Positions 13,101 to 28,500 of a stretch of 64,000 nucleotides of DNA are shown piece by piece. Source of the DNA: Cloeon dipterum (Eukaryota > Arthropoda > Insecta > Ephemeroptera > Baetidae); the NCBI RefSeq assembly GCF_949628265.1, contig NC_088788.1, forward strand, positions 14,446,001 through 14,510,000, in the 5' to 3' direction. A program made the position numbers and the translations under genes. Position 1 is the stretch's first letter. Each line of letters opens with the position of its first letter. The notes below the pieces were generated by a model that saw only the letters and a program-made list of their open reading frames with translations, was not told the origin of the DNA and ran no database searches.

Positions 13101-16100
13101 GACGAGTTGGCCAAAATAGACGGATTGGATCAATTCTGCTTCGATTATACTAATAAAAGCATTCTAGTTCCGCCCGCAAGGCGTGCAACCCCACTTTTCT
13201 CACGCTCTTATAGAGGGGACGTGCGTGGCACCAACTGGCGGTCTTATGCATGCGTTTCTTCTGCTGTTATTAAATTATTAGAAGTCGTTTTTCGGTTGGA
13301 TTTGGCACAGGAAATCAAACTGCGGGGGCAAGCTGTTCAGGCGGCGTACGCGCGCCGACAATGTGTTGTCTCGGTCCCGAAAACGACCAGCAGCAGCAGC
13401 TATATTTAATTAAGCCGCACACCTTGTTTCCAAACGGACCGATCCGAGTTCGAATAATTTGTGCGATCGGCGGTCGTGACAGGTGAGAGAGCGGCGAGGA
13501 GCAGACGCTTTGGCAGATGCACCCGCCGCCGAGCCGACGGATGGACACGCGCGCCCAACAGACACCCGGTGTCTACTGTCGACGCGGACACGCCACCTGA
13601 AGCCATCAGCAGATTGCCATCTAGAAGTCATTTGATAGCGAAATAGAGACTTGAGCTCGTTGAGTCCAATATGCGCAACGCAGATTTTAAATGCTGCTCA
13701 CCCTCAATAAAGATTAATTCAGGAAAATAAGTTTTAAAAATGAAATTTGAATATTCACTTTGTCGAGGGAGAAGGCATTATAAGCAACAACCTGTTTTAC
13801 TTATTGTTAGGAAATTATAAAAAATCCCTATTTAAAATTCATTAATGGTCAAATGACGGCGAGAGATAATTTATTTTTTGACACTGAGAAAACAGTTTTG
13901 CTTCGACTTTTAATATGTCTGTCAGGGTTTTACCTGACGATATTACGATCAATATTATTTGTAACGAGGCAATCAATGTAAAATATTCGGACACCCAAAG
14001 GGGAGCGTGGAGGGAGAGTCTCAGGTTATACAACCACCCCTCACGGAGGAAAGCGCTCGCACACACACACACACACACACACACCCGCAACGGCTCCTTC
14101 TTCTCATGCTGGCGGCGGACCGGTCAAGTCGGGTCACCTTTAGCTCTCTTCCCTTGTTCATCCCTTGGATAGCCGCAGTGTAATACTCTCATCGCATCCA
14201 ACACCAATAAATCGCCATTATAGGTATGGATTTCAAACCACCGACCCTGCTTTCCTTTATCGACCGGCTATAAATACGCAGTCAAACCCTTTCCGTAGTT
14301 ATGGCTAAGAGAATAAAGCTCAGGACTCGTGAGGAATCGGCCCTGCTGACCATGTCCTAAAGATTGGGTCAAAGCTAAATGTTTCTTGTATTTCCATTTT
14401 TATTTTCAAAGAGCGAGAGCATTGTCTTCCTACTAGAAAGCATATTGAAATCTATCTAAACAAGGAGTTTCCCCCGTCGTGAGAGGCAAACGCCGTTGGA
14501 TAGATCTTGCTATGGAAAAATGTTGTAGTACTGTAAATTGTATGGGGTATTTAACCCTTTTAGATTCTAGTTGCTCAAAAATCACCTGAAATTACCACTT
14601 ACTGACTCGAAAAACTCCAAAATTTAATACCATGCATTATCTAATTAACTTTAAAAAGACAGAACATTGTTAAGTTCTTCAATTGACTTGCGATTTTCTG
14701 TCTTCATTAAAAAACTATTAAATCCTTAGTATATTTCATTCATTTTTATAAACAATTACGTAATTCTATTTAATTCGTTCTCCTGCACCGGCTAGTCCTG
14801 GGCTCTGGTCGTCAAAGTGGAGCAAAGTGTCGTTGAAACAGCAGATCTTGTTCACGTGTGTGCTAACAAAGTGAAGAAAGGAGCACTTATTCAATGCGCG
14901 CGGCGCTGAGTGGGAGGCGTTAACCAGCCTATCAATTATCTCGATCAAAATCTATTATGCGGCGTGGCGGGCGTGCGAGCAAGTACAGTGTGAATGGCTT
15001 TTTTATTTCTCCATTCATTTGGCCCAGCGCTGCGCAGTCGAAAAAGGAAGGACGAATTTTCGTTCGCTCTCAGCCAGGTGGGGTGGCTGGCTGGCTGGCT
15101 GGGTCGTCGGGGGTGCGAAGGGGTGAAATCGACCGACGGGCGTCTCATATATAAAAGATGCCCCTTCGTCGGCGCAACCATCAATTTTGCATGCGGAGTG
15201 ATGAGAAAGCGCAATAAGGCCCGGTGGTATGTCATTTCTCGGCGCTGAGATTGGCCTGCCGTTGCTGCTGAGCTGTTCGGTGCGCTTGTTGGTTCCCGAG
15301 TGACGAAAGACTTGTGCAAAACGAAGGGATTGCTGGCGAAAAGCCGTCTCTCGTCGGAAGATGTGCCAATTCTGATAAGGCTAATTCTGTTCTGAGTGTG
15401 TTTAGCCTTTCTCATGAGCCGGGCCAGCTAACAATTACGCGCGACTTCGATCGCATCGCGCACCTACTACGGTAAATTCGAGAGCTTGGCGGCGAACAGT
15501 TAGTCAGACTTGTGATGGTTTGTTCCGCGATTTGACGCCCGAATTCTCGCTTCATCAGGTGCGCGCGCCCGCTCAGCCAGAAAATCGCCAATGCTGCGAT
15601 TTATCGACGGCCAGAATCTCGCCGGCTGCAAAAGTGGCCCGAGTGCACCCTGGCAGAGATCGATCGCAGACTCTGCTTCCTTCTCTGATAACTTTATTTC
15701 TGCCAGCAGCAACCATAATGCTCGCTCGGATATTTCGTTCTCACAAAGTCGGGCTGAGAGAGAAAAAAAATGAGAAGCGAACTAATCGTTTATTGCGCAA
15801 ATCCCGGAATCCGGTTCGAAATAAAGGCGTACATGTGAGGCAAGAAATTTTAAATATTCGTACGCAAGGTAGCAAGTAGAGCTCAGGGCCGAAACAATTG
15901 AATAAAGCCCGAATAAGGAATGATTTGATTATGCACGTTCACTTGCACGACACAGTTTTTGCGCGCGCTCAAGATTTGGCAGATTATTCCTCGACATGAA
16001 CATAATTAGAACAAAGTGAGGAAATTGGTCGGGCCGGCGCTTCCGGACTCGTCTCGCCGGCGCAGCTGATTTCGCCAAGCGCTCTGAAGAAACTTGGCGC

Positions 16101-19100
16101 TTTTCATAACTGGAGTTTCGCAGCAGCTGAGCTTTTTACAAATAAAAATAGACGCGCAAGGAGCTGCGCAATAAATTCATATCGGGGCCCGCGGGCGACT
16201 TTTGACGAGCGTGATGCATTCATTGTTGCCGCCGCTGATCACCATGATTTCTCCTCGATAATCATAATAATAAAGTAACGGTCGCTTGCCTGTTTACTTT
16301 GGAATTAATAGGATGTGCATTGACATTAATTCGCTTGTTCCCGTTCGCGCTGGAATTCACTCGCCGCTTTAGTAGGTTGCAAACGTTGGCCGAAATGTGC
16401 AGATCACTTCCACGCAAATCAAAGTCGCCAAACAGGGCGTTTTGAAGCTGCACCGCCCGAGCTTTGCAATTAAATCAACAGCAGCAAACAAGATAAAAAT
16501 AGGTGCTACGCTTTCTTTTGATGCAGAGCCGCTCGCGCTGATAAAATTGTTATTTATTCAGATTTTTATTGCGAGTCCGCCGAGATCGAAATTCAAGCGG
16601 CGGCGGCGGCGGCGAGCGAGTAAATGTATATTCAATATGGTCTGGGGCCACGCGGGTCCATTCATCAGCGGCGGCAGCCGGACCTGAGCCGAGCCAACGG
16701 GCAGGCACCTGAGAGCGAACGAGCGAGTGAGCGAGCTGTCCTCTGCGGCAGCCACTAGGTGGGGGTGACCGAACACAAAAAAATCAAACTGCTCTCGGGA
16801 GCATTGTTATTGGAATTGCTGTGTTGTCGCTTCTTCTGCCCGCTTCTACTCAGGTTTCTTCTCCGCGCTTCGCTTTTCACGCCGGCCGATTAAGCCCCTT
16901 CGCGCTTGCTAGTTCGCCGCTATCTGCCTGGCAAATAAAACAAGACGATAATAATATTGAGACGAGCGCGTCACCACCGATTTTCGTCAACGTGCGATAA
17001 CAGCAGCCCACCCGCGCCCTTGCTGCCTACACGAAAAATAAAAATGCCAATCGCTTCCTGCAGATTGCAAAAAAATGAGGCTGCAAGGAAGCCACCGCAT
17101 GATTGTTCGGGATTCTGTCGGTTCGCGGTAAAAAAATTCGACGCTAATCTGCTTGTTTGAGAGCAAGAAACGCGCGAGAGCGAAAAGGAGAGGTTGGCCG
17201 AAGGTACCCTTTCTTCCTTCGACGAGTCTCAGAGGGCAGAGAAAAAAAACAGTGAGTTATGTGTCTGCAATTTTCTGCGAGATGGACGCGAGGAAAAAGA
17301 TCGCCCTCGCCAAGGTCGTCTGCCCCTCGGGCCGGCTGACGCCCTGCAGATATCGAGGGGAGGGGGTGATCACCCTGATAATTTGCGTGCGCGGCAGCCC
17401 GATCGCTCGCTTTTGTTCCCAAAGTCATAAATCTCAGCGCAGTTTGGTCGAGTTTGACTGCGCGCTGCGTGAAATGGGTGCTTTGCCCATCATCACCCGA
17501 TCAAGTAGGGGAGGGGCAGCGCGAGGCAGGCGAGGAGTGGCCGTGCGAAGGTCAACGCCAAATAAAGCGCTCGAGAAGAACTGACTGACTGAATATACTA
17601 TACTAATTCCTGCACATACACACGACGGCTCCGCTCGGTATTCGCGCGGGGGAGACACTTGTTTTTGCCTGCCGGCCAGCCGCCCGCCCGCTCGTCGGTC
17701 CGCCGAACCCCTCACACCTTTGCAAGGACCGCCGCAGCCCTGGAGAGGGGAAGGGCGGCCGATTAACCTCACGTTCGCACGAACTTGACCCTTGACACCG
17801 CCGCGAGAATTTTTCCCACGAGAGGAGGTCACACCCTGGCCGAGGGATGCGAGCACTCGCTTCCTATCGAAAATGTCCTCGCGGCCGTCTACAGTTAGTT
17901 ACCTTGATACCCCTCCCTTGCTCGAGGCGCGAGTCCATCAAGGATGCCTCTGTGATCGACTCGCGCGCGCGTTTTTGTTCAATCTCGCCTCGCCCGCATT
18001 AATTACAGCCGCCTTTCGGGCCGAATTCCGATTCGGTCGCGCGCAGCGGGCATTTAAACTGACGCAGCAGCCGAGTTCAGCAGGTTGTGTACCTGCCGAG
18101 AGCGAGTGCGACCGACCGACCGGAGATGCCGATGGACCGGCGTCGGTGGGAGGGGAGGGGGGCTGGGTGCCTTGCCCTTTGAGCTGCCTCCTACGCTGGA
18201 TCACGCACTACGCGCGCGGCCGAATATCACCATATTAAGCGCGCCTTTTGTCCTAAATAGATCTCCGGCTGCATTGTTGAGTTGGAAACAGTTAGTTTGG
18301 TGCACCTCCTTTTCACGTATATGTCTAAACGCGTGTTCCGATGGAATTTTATTCCATTTCAAGTCGGAATGCTTTTTTAATAAGCATACTGAGAGAGCGA
18401 CTAATTTTCTTGTCCGACAGTCTTTAATTTACGAGGACGCTGGATGCATTCCTAAATGAGAACGATTGCCTGTCCTTCAAAATAATAAAGTATTCGTCGC
18501 TTCGCCGCTCGGGAGCTTTGAACCGAATTCCAATCAGTAGAGTCAAAATAAAAAAGGCAAATCATCAACTCGTGAGAGAAGAAAAAAACAATATCTTGAT
18601 GGGTGCGTCCGTGGGCATTTTCGCACTGTGAGCGTCACGCCGTTGTTTTGCTGACGGTCGCAGAAGCCCACCTGTTGGACTCGATATGTGTGTGTGTGTG
18701 TGTTTGGCTTTGGGATCGAGCGCTTAGGTCGGTAAGCAGCGAGCGACGAGAGAAGAAGACAGAGCGCGCGAAGGTGATGCCCTCCCACTGTCGAGTGGAA
18801 AGAATTCCTGAGCGGTGTCGGCGACCCATCCGCGCGCAGCCATATCGCCGCTTTATTGTCGAGAGTACACATTATTTCATCTGCTTGTTGTTCATCAGCA
18901 AGTGTTCTCGCCCGCCGCTGCCGCCGCCGCCGTGGCCAAACGAACCGAGCGAGCGAACGAGAACCGTGCCGCTCCTTCTTTATTTTATTTTAAAGCAAGC
19001 AAGGTGAACTCTCTTGTAAATCTCGTCTCTCTTTCTCGTATAGTCAGTCAGCTCTTTCCCCCGGATCTCCCTCGAAATAATAATGATCAAATGTGATCTC

Positions 19101-22100
19101 ATCTCCTCTCTCTCTCTCTCGCTCCGCACCATAGTCTCTTGGTGGATCACACGCTCTTCGCTAATATATGCCCGCGGTGTCGATTTACGCAGCTCATCTC
19201 AGTCAGACACTTTGTTGTTGGTGCAAATTGTATGGGGCGACATGATGATTGAGAGGCGACCAAGGGCTCTTCATTTCGATTCATTATTCATCCCTCGACC
19301 GACGATTCACAGATAAATCGATAAACAATTCTGCATCCGAATTCGATTGGATGAATTGCCCGATATAATGGCAACAATTCAATTAGTGCTGATTTACCAT
19401 AATTGCAGCTACGTACACGGCTACATCACTCACAGACACGCTGCTGCCGACGACGCTTCCATACATAGACACACTCGTAGCTCTCCGTCGTGGAGCTCGA
19501 TTTGTGTATTTTGTTCGTTTAATTAATTCTATTAGCGCATGAATAATCATGCTCGGCGCCGGAAGCGGGCTGCGAGGAAAGGGTGGAAGACAGGAAGGCT
19601 CCTTGAGTGGCCACGGACAATAATGGCCGTGCTTACTGGGCGGAATCCGAGAGTGCTCGCTCGCTTGCTAGCTCGCCCACCCACCTCATTAAATCCATAA
19701 TTTTCGGTGCGCTCTCTATGTCGATTTGAATCGGAATTAAAAATCAGTGCCCGTGGACGACGGACGGGAACGAGTCGTGTGTGTAATTTTTCGGTGTTTG
19801 ATATGGCAACAGAGCGAGCTTGCGAGCGAGCGAACGCGCGGAGAGAAAAAAAACGCCACACACAATCCTGCTGAAATAAAAAGCAGCAGCAGCTTTATAT
19901 ACGTTTGATTGTGCGGCGATCGAGTGAGAAAACGAGCAGCTACCCACACCACGCCGCACCACTCGACCGGCCAAAGCCAGCAACGCTCCATTGACTGACC
20001 TTCACTTGACTCATCATCACTGACTGCTAATTAATTAATCGGTCTGAAAGCGACACCAGACGAGCACTCGAGCTTTTAGGCGCAACTTGCAATGTTTTTG
20101 CACTCAGTGTCATTTTACTTGGAGTTCATTGATCAATTCTGCCTGCGGTGGTTAATTTGCTAAAAAATATTGCCGAGCACACAGCCGAACTGGATCTTGG
20201 CGGTTTGGTCTCGTCTCAGATGTTGTCAACACTCATGGCATTGGTTTATGGCTGAATTCGGTAGTTGGCTCAATCAACCGCGAGATTTACAAATTCAAAC
20301 AGGTTGCTAAGTACTGTGCCTCCGGAATTTTGGCCAGCCAGTTCCAGTGAAGGAAAATTCCGATTTCCGCGCTGCGAATCGAGCATATTTAGTCATCGGC
20401 GGCGCTATTTCCCTCTAATTAAAAGTTATTCTGGCGATCGCGCAGTTTTCTTGATTCTCATTGTCCGTGCGATGATTCACCCCTTCCAAATAGCGCGCAG
20501 ACGATCTCGGCGACTTCACAGAAGTGCGTTCGCGTCCGAGCCGATTGCCCAAGCAAGAGTAAATGTATACACGCGCGGTCGTGAGATACACAGCTCGGCG
20601 AGTGCGCAACACAAGTATGCAGCGAGATCTGAGCAAAAATACAAATGGCCGGCTGGTCTTGCGCTCGCCGTGGGTAATGATATTGAAATGAGTGGCTGCT
20701 GCTGCTTCTTATGCAGCGCAGACCATTCTGAGAAGCAGATTTTTATCACTCGAGCAGCCTCAGCTTTAACAAGACTGCTCGCCGAGGAATGAGAGAATCT
20801 CTTCTTCTTCTGCTCCATCGTCGTCGCCGCCGCCGCCGCTTCTTTATTTGCACGACTCGAATGGACTTGTTGTGTTCATGACCCCTCATGCAGCTCCGGC
20901 GACGGGGATAAATGGATGCATGCACTCGAAAACGCAGCACGACTGCACACACTATATGCATGCACTCCATCCTTCGATCAACCCTGCTAATTTGCCGCAA
21001 AGCGAGCGCCTTGCTTTTGTTCCTGTATGCAACCCCAATATACGAATGACGCACTGGTTGCATACCCTCTCACTTTGGGACACACATTTGGTAAATAAAA
21101 AAAGGTTGCTATCTATCCTCAATCCACCTCGATTTTCTACCTGGCTTGTATTTTTACACTCTCCCACGCTTCCTATCTTTTTAAGGGACAAACATTTAAT
21201 CCCATCAAACAAGCACGTAGCTCTCTTGAAACCGATAAAACCGTTGGATGGAAATTTTCCCTGGTGACAATGAAAAGTGGAAAAATGGAATAAAAGGAAA
21301 AAGTGGCTGTAAAGATGTTTTCTCCGCTGGAAAAATAAATTGATAACAAGATGAAGCATTGAAAAAATGGTCAAGACGTAAATATTCGAAAAACAAAGAA
21401 AAATTAGACGACAATATCTGATTTTTCTTGCAACTTGCTCCTCCATTGATTTGATTCTAGCACATGGTCGAGTCGAATTGTTCAAAAATCTACTCCAATG
21501 ACCACTTGTTGAAGCCAACAATGCAAATAATGTTCGATTGTTGCCTTTTATCAGTCAACTACATATTATGTGAATCGCGTCTGCTGACTTTTTATACCAA
21601 ATTATATAGAACATTGATTGAGATAACTTGATTTAGTCGTATACATGCCAACTGATCCGAGTCAGCGTTTTTCAATGAGCACTTGAAGCTTCAATTCGGC
21701 AGATAAGATAGCATTAAGTTCGACAACGTGTATAGCAAATGTTGCTATTGAAAAACTCGTTCAAATCGACACACGTTGAACAACTGTTTCAACCCTTCGC
21801 CTGAGCCAACTGGGTCGGCGAGCAGCTGCGTCCGCGGGAGGGTCTCTGCTTTTTCCATGCCACCTTATTAAACACTGCTGCACGCGCCCATGGCGGCAGG
21901 ACAAGGGCAGGTGCTGCTCGTTTTTTTTCTCCTCCGTGCCCACACCGTCGGTCTCCCGCATTGTGTTCGCACGGTGGTGAATATATCAGTGGACGAATAT
22001 TCAGCATCTGCATCTCGCCGGCAGATGGACCGGCCGCGGCGGCATAATTTGCACCGGCAGCACGTGTGTCTGCGCGCCGCCGAGAGTAATTGACCCTGCG

Positions 22101-25100
22101 CGCGCGATCCAATTGTGTCTATTTACTTTTTTATCCGGCGAAACGCGGGCTTTCGTGCGTCTCGGAATGCCGGCCGCGGCGATCGCATGACGGGGCCGAG
22201 ATTCGCGCCTCCCGCTGCACCTGCCACCCCGGCCGTAAGGGACCGTCCTTGGCCGCCGTGCCGCGCTCACAAAAAACGGCATTAATGCGTGAAGAACGGC
22301 CCACTCGTTGTTTCCCAAGCTGCCGATATGAGTTTTGTTTTGCGCACGAGGAAAAGCGAGCGCCCGATTCCACTCTGGGGCGGGCTTTTAATTTGTGTCT
22401 AGACATCAATCCTTTGCATTCCTCTCCCAGAAGGATCAACAGGTCTGCGTGATCCTTGCGCGGTCGGGGTTGGCTGTGAGGTATCGGCCTTTTTTCTCGA
22501 GAAAAGCAGGTACGCGCCGCGGCGGAAAGAACAAAAGGAGCTGCAGCACGGTCCATTACGATTTTTCTCTCTCTTATTAAATACGGTACAGTGCTCGCAT
22601 CGGGATTATTAAAAAACACTTTTCGACGCGGCTGAAGCCTGGAAAATTTTCCGCTTGGCTATAAATTACATTTGTTTGAAGGCTGCGGAAAAGCACTTGC
22701 AATTTTCCACGAATGGCCGTAAAACGGATCGGGCGAGAAGGAACAATAAAATTAAAGCGGCCAGGGATTAGCCGAGAAAGAAAAGTGAGGAGGCGATATT
22801 TATCTGCGCCGGCCGAGAGGGGGACTCGCTCGCTCACATCTCGCGAGCATGTAAATAAGAGGGAATAAAAAGAAGAAATAATAAACAAGTAACCTTCGCG
22901 AGAGACCTCCAAGCAGGCAGAGCGAGCGAGTGAGCGAGCCGGCGAACGCGAAATAAAAATGCAAAAAGCAGTGAGCACCATATTTACTCATTTATATTTA
23001 TTGGAGGTGCGTAGCTGCCTTTTTCTCGCAGCCTCCCACCTGCCCGCCGCCCGCCCTGCCGAGCCAGCCAGCCAGCCAGCCAGCTCCTCTCAACAATCGC
23101 ACAAATCTGATGGAGAAACCGAGGAATTTTTTATTATTGCCGCTCGATTCTTGCTTGATCAGGCCAAGGTCGCACGCGCTCCGCGATCGCCGACTCGCCG
23201 GCCGACGACAACGACACGCCGCCGCGTTCGGCCAATTAACTCGGTCTGCACGCACTTCAGGAGAAATTTGTTTTCGACTCTCATTATTCGCTGCGGCGGC
23301 GGCGACGGCAGCAGCGGCGGCGGCGGCGGCCGCGTAGCAGGTCAAACCTCATTCCAGCGCAGCCGATTCCGCCATGCAAATTGACGCGTGGCAATTGCGC
23401 AAAATTGTTATTGCACGAAAATAGGACGGGCCGAGTTCCCCGTTTCAATATCGTGCAGTCGTCTGCTTTTGCCGCAGTCACATGTCATGCTCACGGGGAG
23501 GGGTATCGCGCGTCGAATTTGCAAAACGCTAGTTTTGCCGGTCGAGTGGAGTTGTTTACATCCTGTCAAATTATGTGTTAGCTTTTATAAATTCTAAACG
23601 ACCCCGGGAAAGAGTTTTTAATATCGCGTCGGGAAGCTACGGTAATTCACACTTGGCTGCATTTTATTTTCGATGATTTATAATTCAAATTTTGCACACG
23701 CCGCAGGATCTTAAAAATTCCGAGCTATACAGAAATCTATTACAAAATAATTTCTTGGACAGTCAGTCAATAAATTAGCCAAGTTGTGGCAAAAAATCGT
23801 GCACGCAGATTGGCCGTTCGGCGCTGAGAGATAGATAGATATCCATCAAAGCACATAAATATGGCGCAAACCGACGCACAATATAATATGTGTGTCTGTG
23901 CTGTGTACTTTTCAACTTTCACTGGGAGGTCTGCAGCCGAGCGCATAACTGTTGCCGCCGCCGTCGTATGAAATATGCGTCTGGCTGCGAGGGTGTGTGT
24001 GGCACTAACTCATTGTTGCCCCCGCACAACAATGGAATGGCCGATAATTTGCAGCGAGAATAAATCGGATCGAAACTGTGTGTCGCGCGAAAACGGCAAC
24101 GGTTGATGTATGCACACACACGCACGGTAAAAGTGACGTCAGCCCCGCGCGCACTTAACTTTGCCCCAATTACGTCACAATTAAACAGAATATCGCCCCC
24201 AAGGTGAGGCGGCTGCTGCTGCTGCTGCCGCCGCCGTAGCCGCGGCTGCTGTCACAACAATAAACACCTTCTTATCAAGAGGCGGCGGCCTTATCGGTTT
24301 GCTCAGGCAGCTCAATCTCGCACTTTTTTATTGCGCCGGGCACCCGTCAGCCTCGCCCCGTGCGTGCGGCAGCCGAATTTGCACGCCGCAGTCCGCGACT
24401 ATTTGTTTTTGGCGCTGTTTGCTCTGTCGAAATCTGTGGATCCTCGGGCAGGCGCATTGTTGCACTGCTTTTGGGTCGAATTCGCTCATTTACGTGTGGC
24501 ATTTGTGGTTGCATAAAGGTCGGACGGCCGCCTTTCATTCAGCAGCATTGATTAACGCCGATTTGGCAATAGGCCGTAAAAACCAGTCGGCTGATATTTC
24601 GCTAGAAGGCTCTTTTTGCTGATTGTTGGGATGACACCCACTGATAAAATTCCGATAATTGTACTGATTGCCAATTCAAGGCATCGAGATCATTCTGGAC
24701 AAATTACTCATTTCAAATCTTGCAAAATTAATATTCACTCTTGGCTGCGAGCGAGCGAGCAAGCAGCGGTTAGCCGTAATTTACTGCTCTTTATTTCTCG
24801 CGACGCACAAGCGCGGCGTACGCACGCACACACAAACACACACACACACACTCATTCGGCGCGATGCAGGCAATGACTTTTTAAATTTAGATTTGGTCGG
24901 TGCGTCTGCCAAGTGGTGCTTCTTTTATTAAAATGCCGTTTGTTTTGCAACAGCCGAGCGATTCCCAGCTTCGCTTGGGCTCGGATTGTGCCGAGAGTGC
25001 GGACGGCGCGCGCCAGTGGAGCTCGGGGGGTTCAATATTTCGGCTGCGCGGCTGCTTTATTTAGCAGGCAGTGAGCTCATCCGCCGCGGGATCAGCGTAA

Positions 25101-25423
25101 AAACGGTCTATTTGGAGCAAGGAATAAATGCGTGCGAGGGCGATCATCGCCGCTCTCCGCGCTTATTTATAGACTTTTCACTTCCACGTACGTGTGAGTG
25201 AGTGAGTGAGTTAAAGTCCGCTTTCGGCCGCCGAATCGGCCGCGTCGGCCTGCCACGCGATCTAGGTCGCTCGTGCAAGCAACTCATTCACCTTCAACGC
25301 AAATAGATTCGTATACTACACACACGTCGCCAACCCGATGCACTCGCGTCTGCAATTATTATTGTTATTCCGAGCAGCGCGTTCGTCTCCCGCTCTGCAC
25401 AGCTGCATGCACGCGGCTCGCGG

Positions 25424-25501
<78 letters not shown>

Positions 25502-28500
25502 TTTCAAGTTCACAACCTCAAAATCGGCCCGTAGATAACCTTTAATCGTTTTGAATTTCATTCATATGCAATCGCGGGCGTAAGGAGAAAATTCTAAACT
25601 GCGACATGGTTTACATTCTTTCCGTGCATTTGCTCTAAACTCATTCTTCCATGCCATAGGAAGAGACGAAACTGCTACCGTGACAAATGCCTCAATTTTC
25701 TAATTCATTTGAACAACAGTTAGGGTTTTAAACAAACTATATATTTACAAAATATTTTTTTTCAGAGACAAGCAAAAATAGCAGGATTTTTTTACAGAAA
25801 CACTATATTTTCTTCATTAAAATGCATGAAATCACAGCCGCTTAACAACTTTGTGTCCTTAAAATAATGAAAACTGTTATTTTCAAAATTTCCAGTTAAT
25901 TTTTCATGGTTGACCGAAAATTAAATCGACATTTTCTCATTTTTCTTGCAAGACATGCGTATTCACAAGACACGCTTGTCGTGGCCTACAATTTTTATTT
26001 ATTTGTTAAAACAAACACTTCCATTCAAATGCAATAAACGACGGCGTATGCAGACACTGATAAGACTATTGAATTAAGCCATTTTTTAACTACGATAAAA
26101 ATGTATTTGAAGCCGCTAATCACGAAATAGGAAGATACTTTTGATGGCTTTTAAAACGATTGTTTTTGTCTGTTTTTGAGCCGGAGTGAAGAGTCATTAA
26201 ACCCAAGAAGGAAATCAATGGGTTCGAGCAGTGTATTTCACTTTTTCGCGAAAGATCAAAGTCAAGGCGTATGTGTGAGCGTCCATCAATCCGTCACTGG
26301 CTGCGTGGCTGAGAGAGCGTTCATGGGAATCGTCTGCGCGGCGAGAGAATGAAAAATTCGGCCGGTTATGCAGGCGGCGAACAAGATTAATTGTTCGCCG
26401 ACGCCGAGTATGAACGCCGTCGTTATCTGGGAAACGCTATCAGGCGAGAGCCGGCGCAAAAATGATGCTGTTGCGGCTCTGGTAACCTTCGTGACCTCAT
26501 TCTCGATGCTCATCACGCGTAAGTCGTGATTTTTCAATGCGCGGGACACGACGCTTGCTTTATTGCTGCGCCCAGACGCAGAGAACGAACAGCACATCTC
26601 GCAGCAACGTGGAAACCCATCGGCAGGAATTCGACTCGAATTTGCAAACAATCCGAATCTCTCGGTGTATCGGGAAAAGCCATTAGGCGGCAGCGCTCAC
26701 GTCATTCTCGAAACGTGCACAGTGGAAATGCCCACCAAACAGAGGAAATGAAATGAAGGGTCCAATGGCTGACGCCGCGTAACGTAATAGCACATGGAGC
26801 GACCTGTGCGCGATACACTTTTCGGTCACGCGGCTGAACGCATGTTTGCTCCGATGGGCTGCCAAGGCGCCTGCTGCATCTGCCACTCGGACGGGTTCGA
26901 ACCAATTTTTGCATTGCCGCTAACTGTTCAGGGCTTCACCAGTTCTGATCCTGATTTTGTGTGTTCGGAGCAGCTTTATGGACAAATTTAACAATTCTTT
27001 CCCCTTTGATTGAGTCGGTCGGTGCGTGCTTATGGAAATAAGGAAAAAGCTTTCCAATTCGCATTTTTTTAAAGCAACATCTCCTTTATAAAATTTATAT
27101 AGAAATATTTGGTACGCTAAGCGGTAAAATTGATTCCGTTTTGACAAAAAGTTGCTTCTGGAATAAGCATTGCGCCTCTTCATAATAAATTTCAAAGTCG
27201 GATCGCGGAACGATATAATTTTTGACCGCGAATACGCTCCTTTTTACAGCTGGAAGGAATTCACGGTCGAATTTGCGTGGCGCGGAGGAGGAAGTGGCTT
27301 TTTGTTATTAATATTTCGCTTCAAGAGTGGCTGAGTGAGTGACTGCACTCGGTCTCTCATTATGCATTGTGTTATTTTGCAGTTAGTGCGCCCGCCGCGC
27401 GTGTACGTAGCGGCCGATTTTTACGCAAGGTCTCTCTCTCTCAGTCAGACAGTGCAACTCTGACTGATCTGCTCCGTTATTAATTAAAGCCCCCTCCGCT
27501 TTATGCGAAAAAAGTGCTTATTTGAGTAGCGAGCGTAATGAGCCCTGCTCTCTCGCTTGCTCAGCTCGGCGTCTTTCTTTTCTTCTCTCCCGTTTTTACA
27601 GTTACAATCGCCGAGGATTCCCATCGAAACGCCTAAATTCGTCTGTGCTTGTATATATGGCTAGATTATTATTATTATTTGTTTGTTTTGTCTCTGCGGC
27701 TCATGAGGGCGCGGACCGTATTGTTTCTATATTAGAAGGCCGCTCACTTCCGGCCCGCCAGCCGACGGGCGACTTTTTTCTCACGCGATCGGAGGAAGGG
27801 TCACTCAGCCGGCGATTGATAAAAACGAAAGAAGCGCTGCCCGCGACCGGCCGGCTCAAACGGCACCTGATGAATATGCATATGCGCGTGTGTGTGAGTG
27901 TTAAAGGCAATTATCGTGTTTCTTGTCAACCCGCCGACGAGCCGCTTATGAAATTACCAGACCAGCACCACCGCATCGCGCGCTTGTCAAGCGCGAAAGA
28001 ATCGGCTTTCAAGCCGCGCGCAGGACGTTGCAGAACTGCTGGTTGAACGTGTGGGCTGCAAGCTTGTAAAAATTTTGCCCTCGGCTGATTATTTTGAGCA
28101 TAATTCCTGATGCAAACTGACGATTTCTTTTTTTGCAATCCAGAGGAGCACAAATTAACCTCTCCGGTGGGAAAATATTCACCAGATTGTTCACGGTTTT
28201 TTCGTTTTAGTAGAATTTCAATCTTTGAATTTAGAGATGGAGTTTTGTCGCAGGAAAGGGGCTGATACCTGAGAGCTGTCCAATAAGACAAAAATTTTCC
28301 ATTTTAACCGCCCATCATGGTTGTGAATCCGCACAAAGTCGTGTCATAGATTAATTTTCTACTTGTGCCTCATTCCAAGAAGCACAGAGCCTCCTCCAAG
28401 TCGGATTTACGTCAACGAGTTCAAATCCAAAGCAACAATTGTGCGAAAAGCACGGCAACAAATTGTCCAATTTCACAGAGCAGTGTCGGCCCTTGGCAAG

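Noticed and set aside
20952..21521. 189-codon minus-strand open frame in the tonalli intron.
   Set aside because: No recognisable motif and residue composition of translated AT-rich non-coding DNA (Phe, Leu, Ser, Cys rich); no supporting splice or promoter context.
25425..25545. Ser/Leu repeat protein encoded by the CT tract.
   Set aside because: Translation of a microsatellite; no coding evidence.
26880..26900. GGTTCGAACC resembling a tRNA B box.
   Set aside because: No A box at a suitable distance and no cloverleaf can be drawn; it is simply a palindrome.
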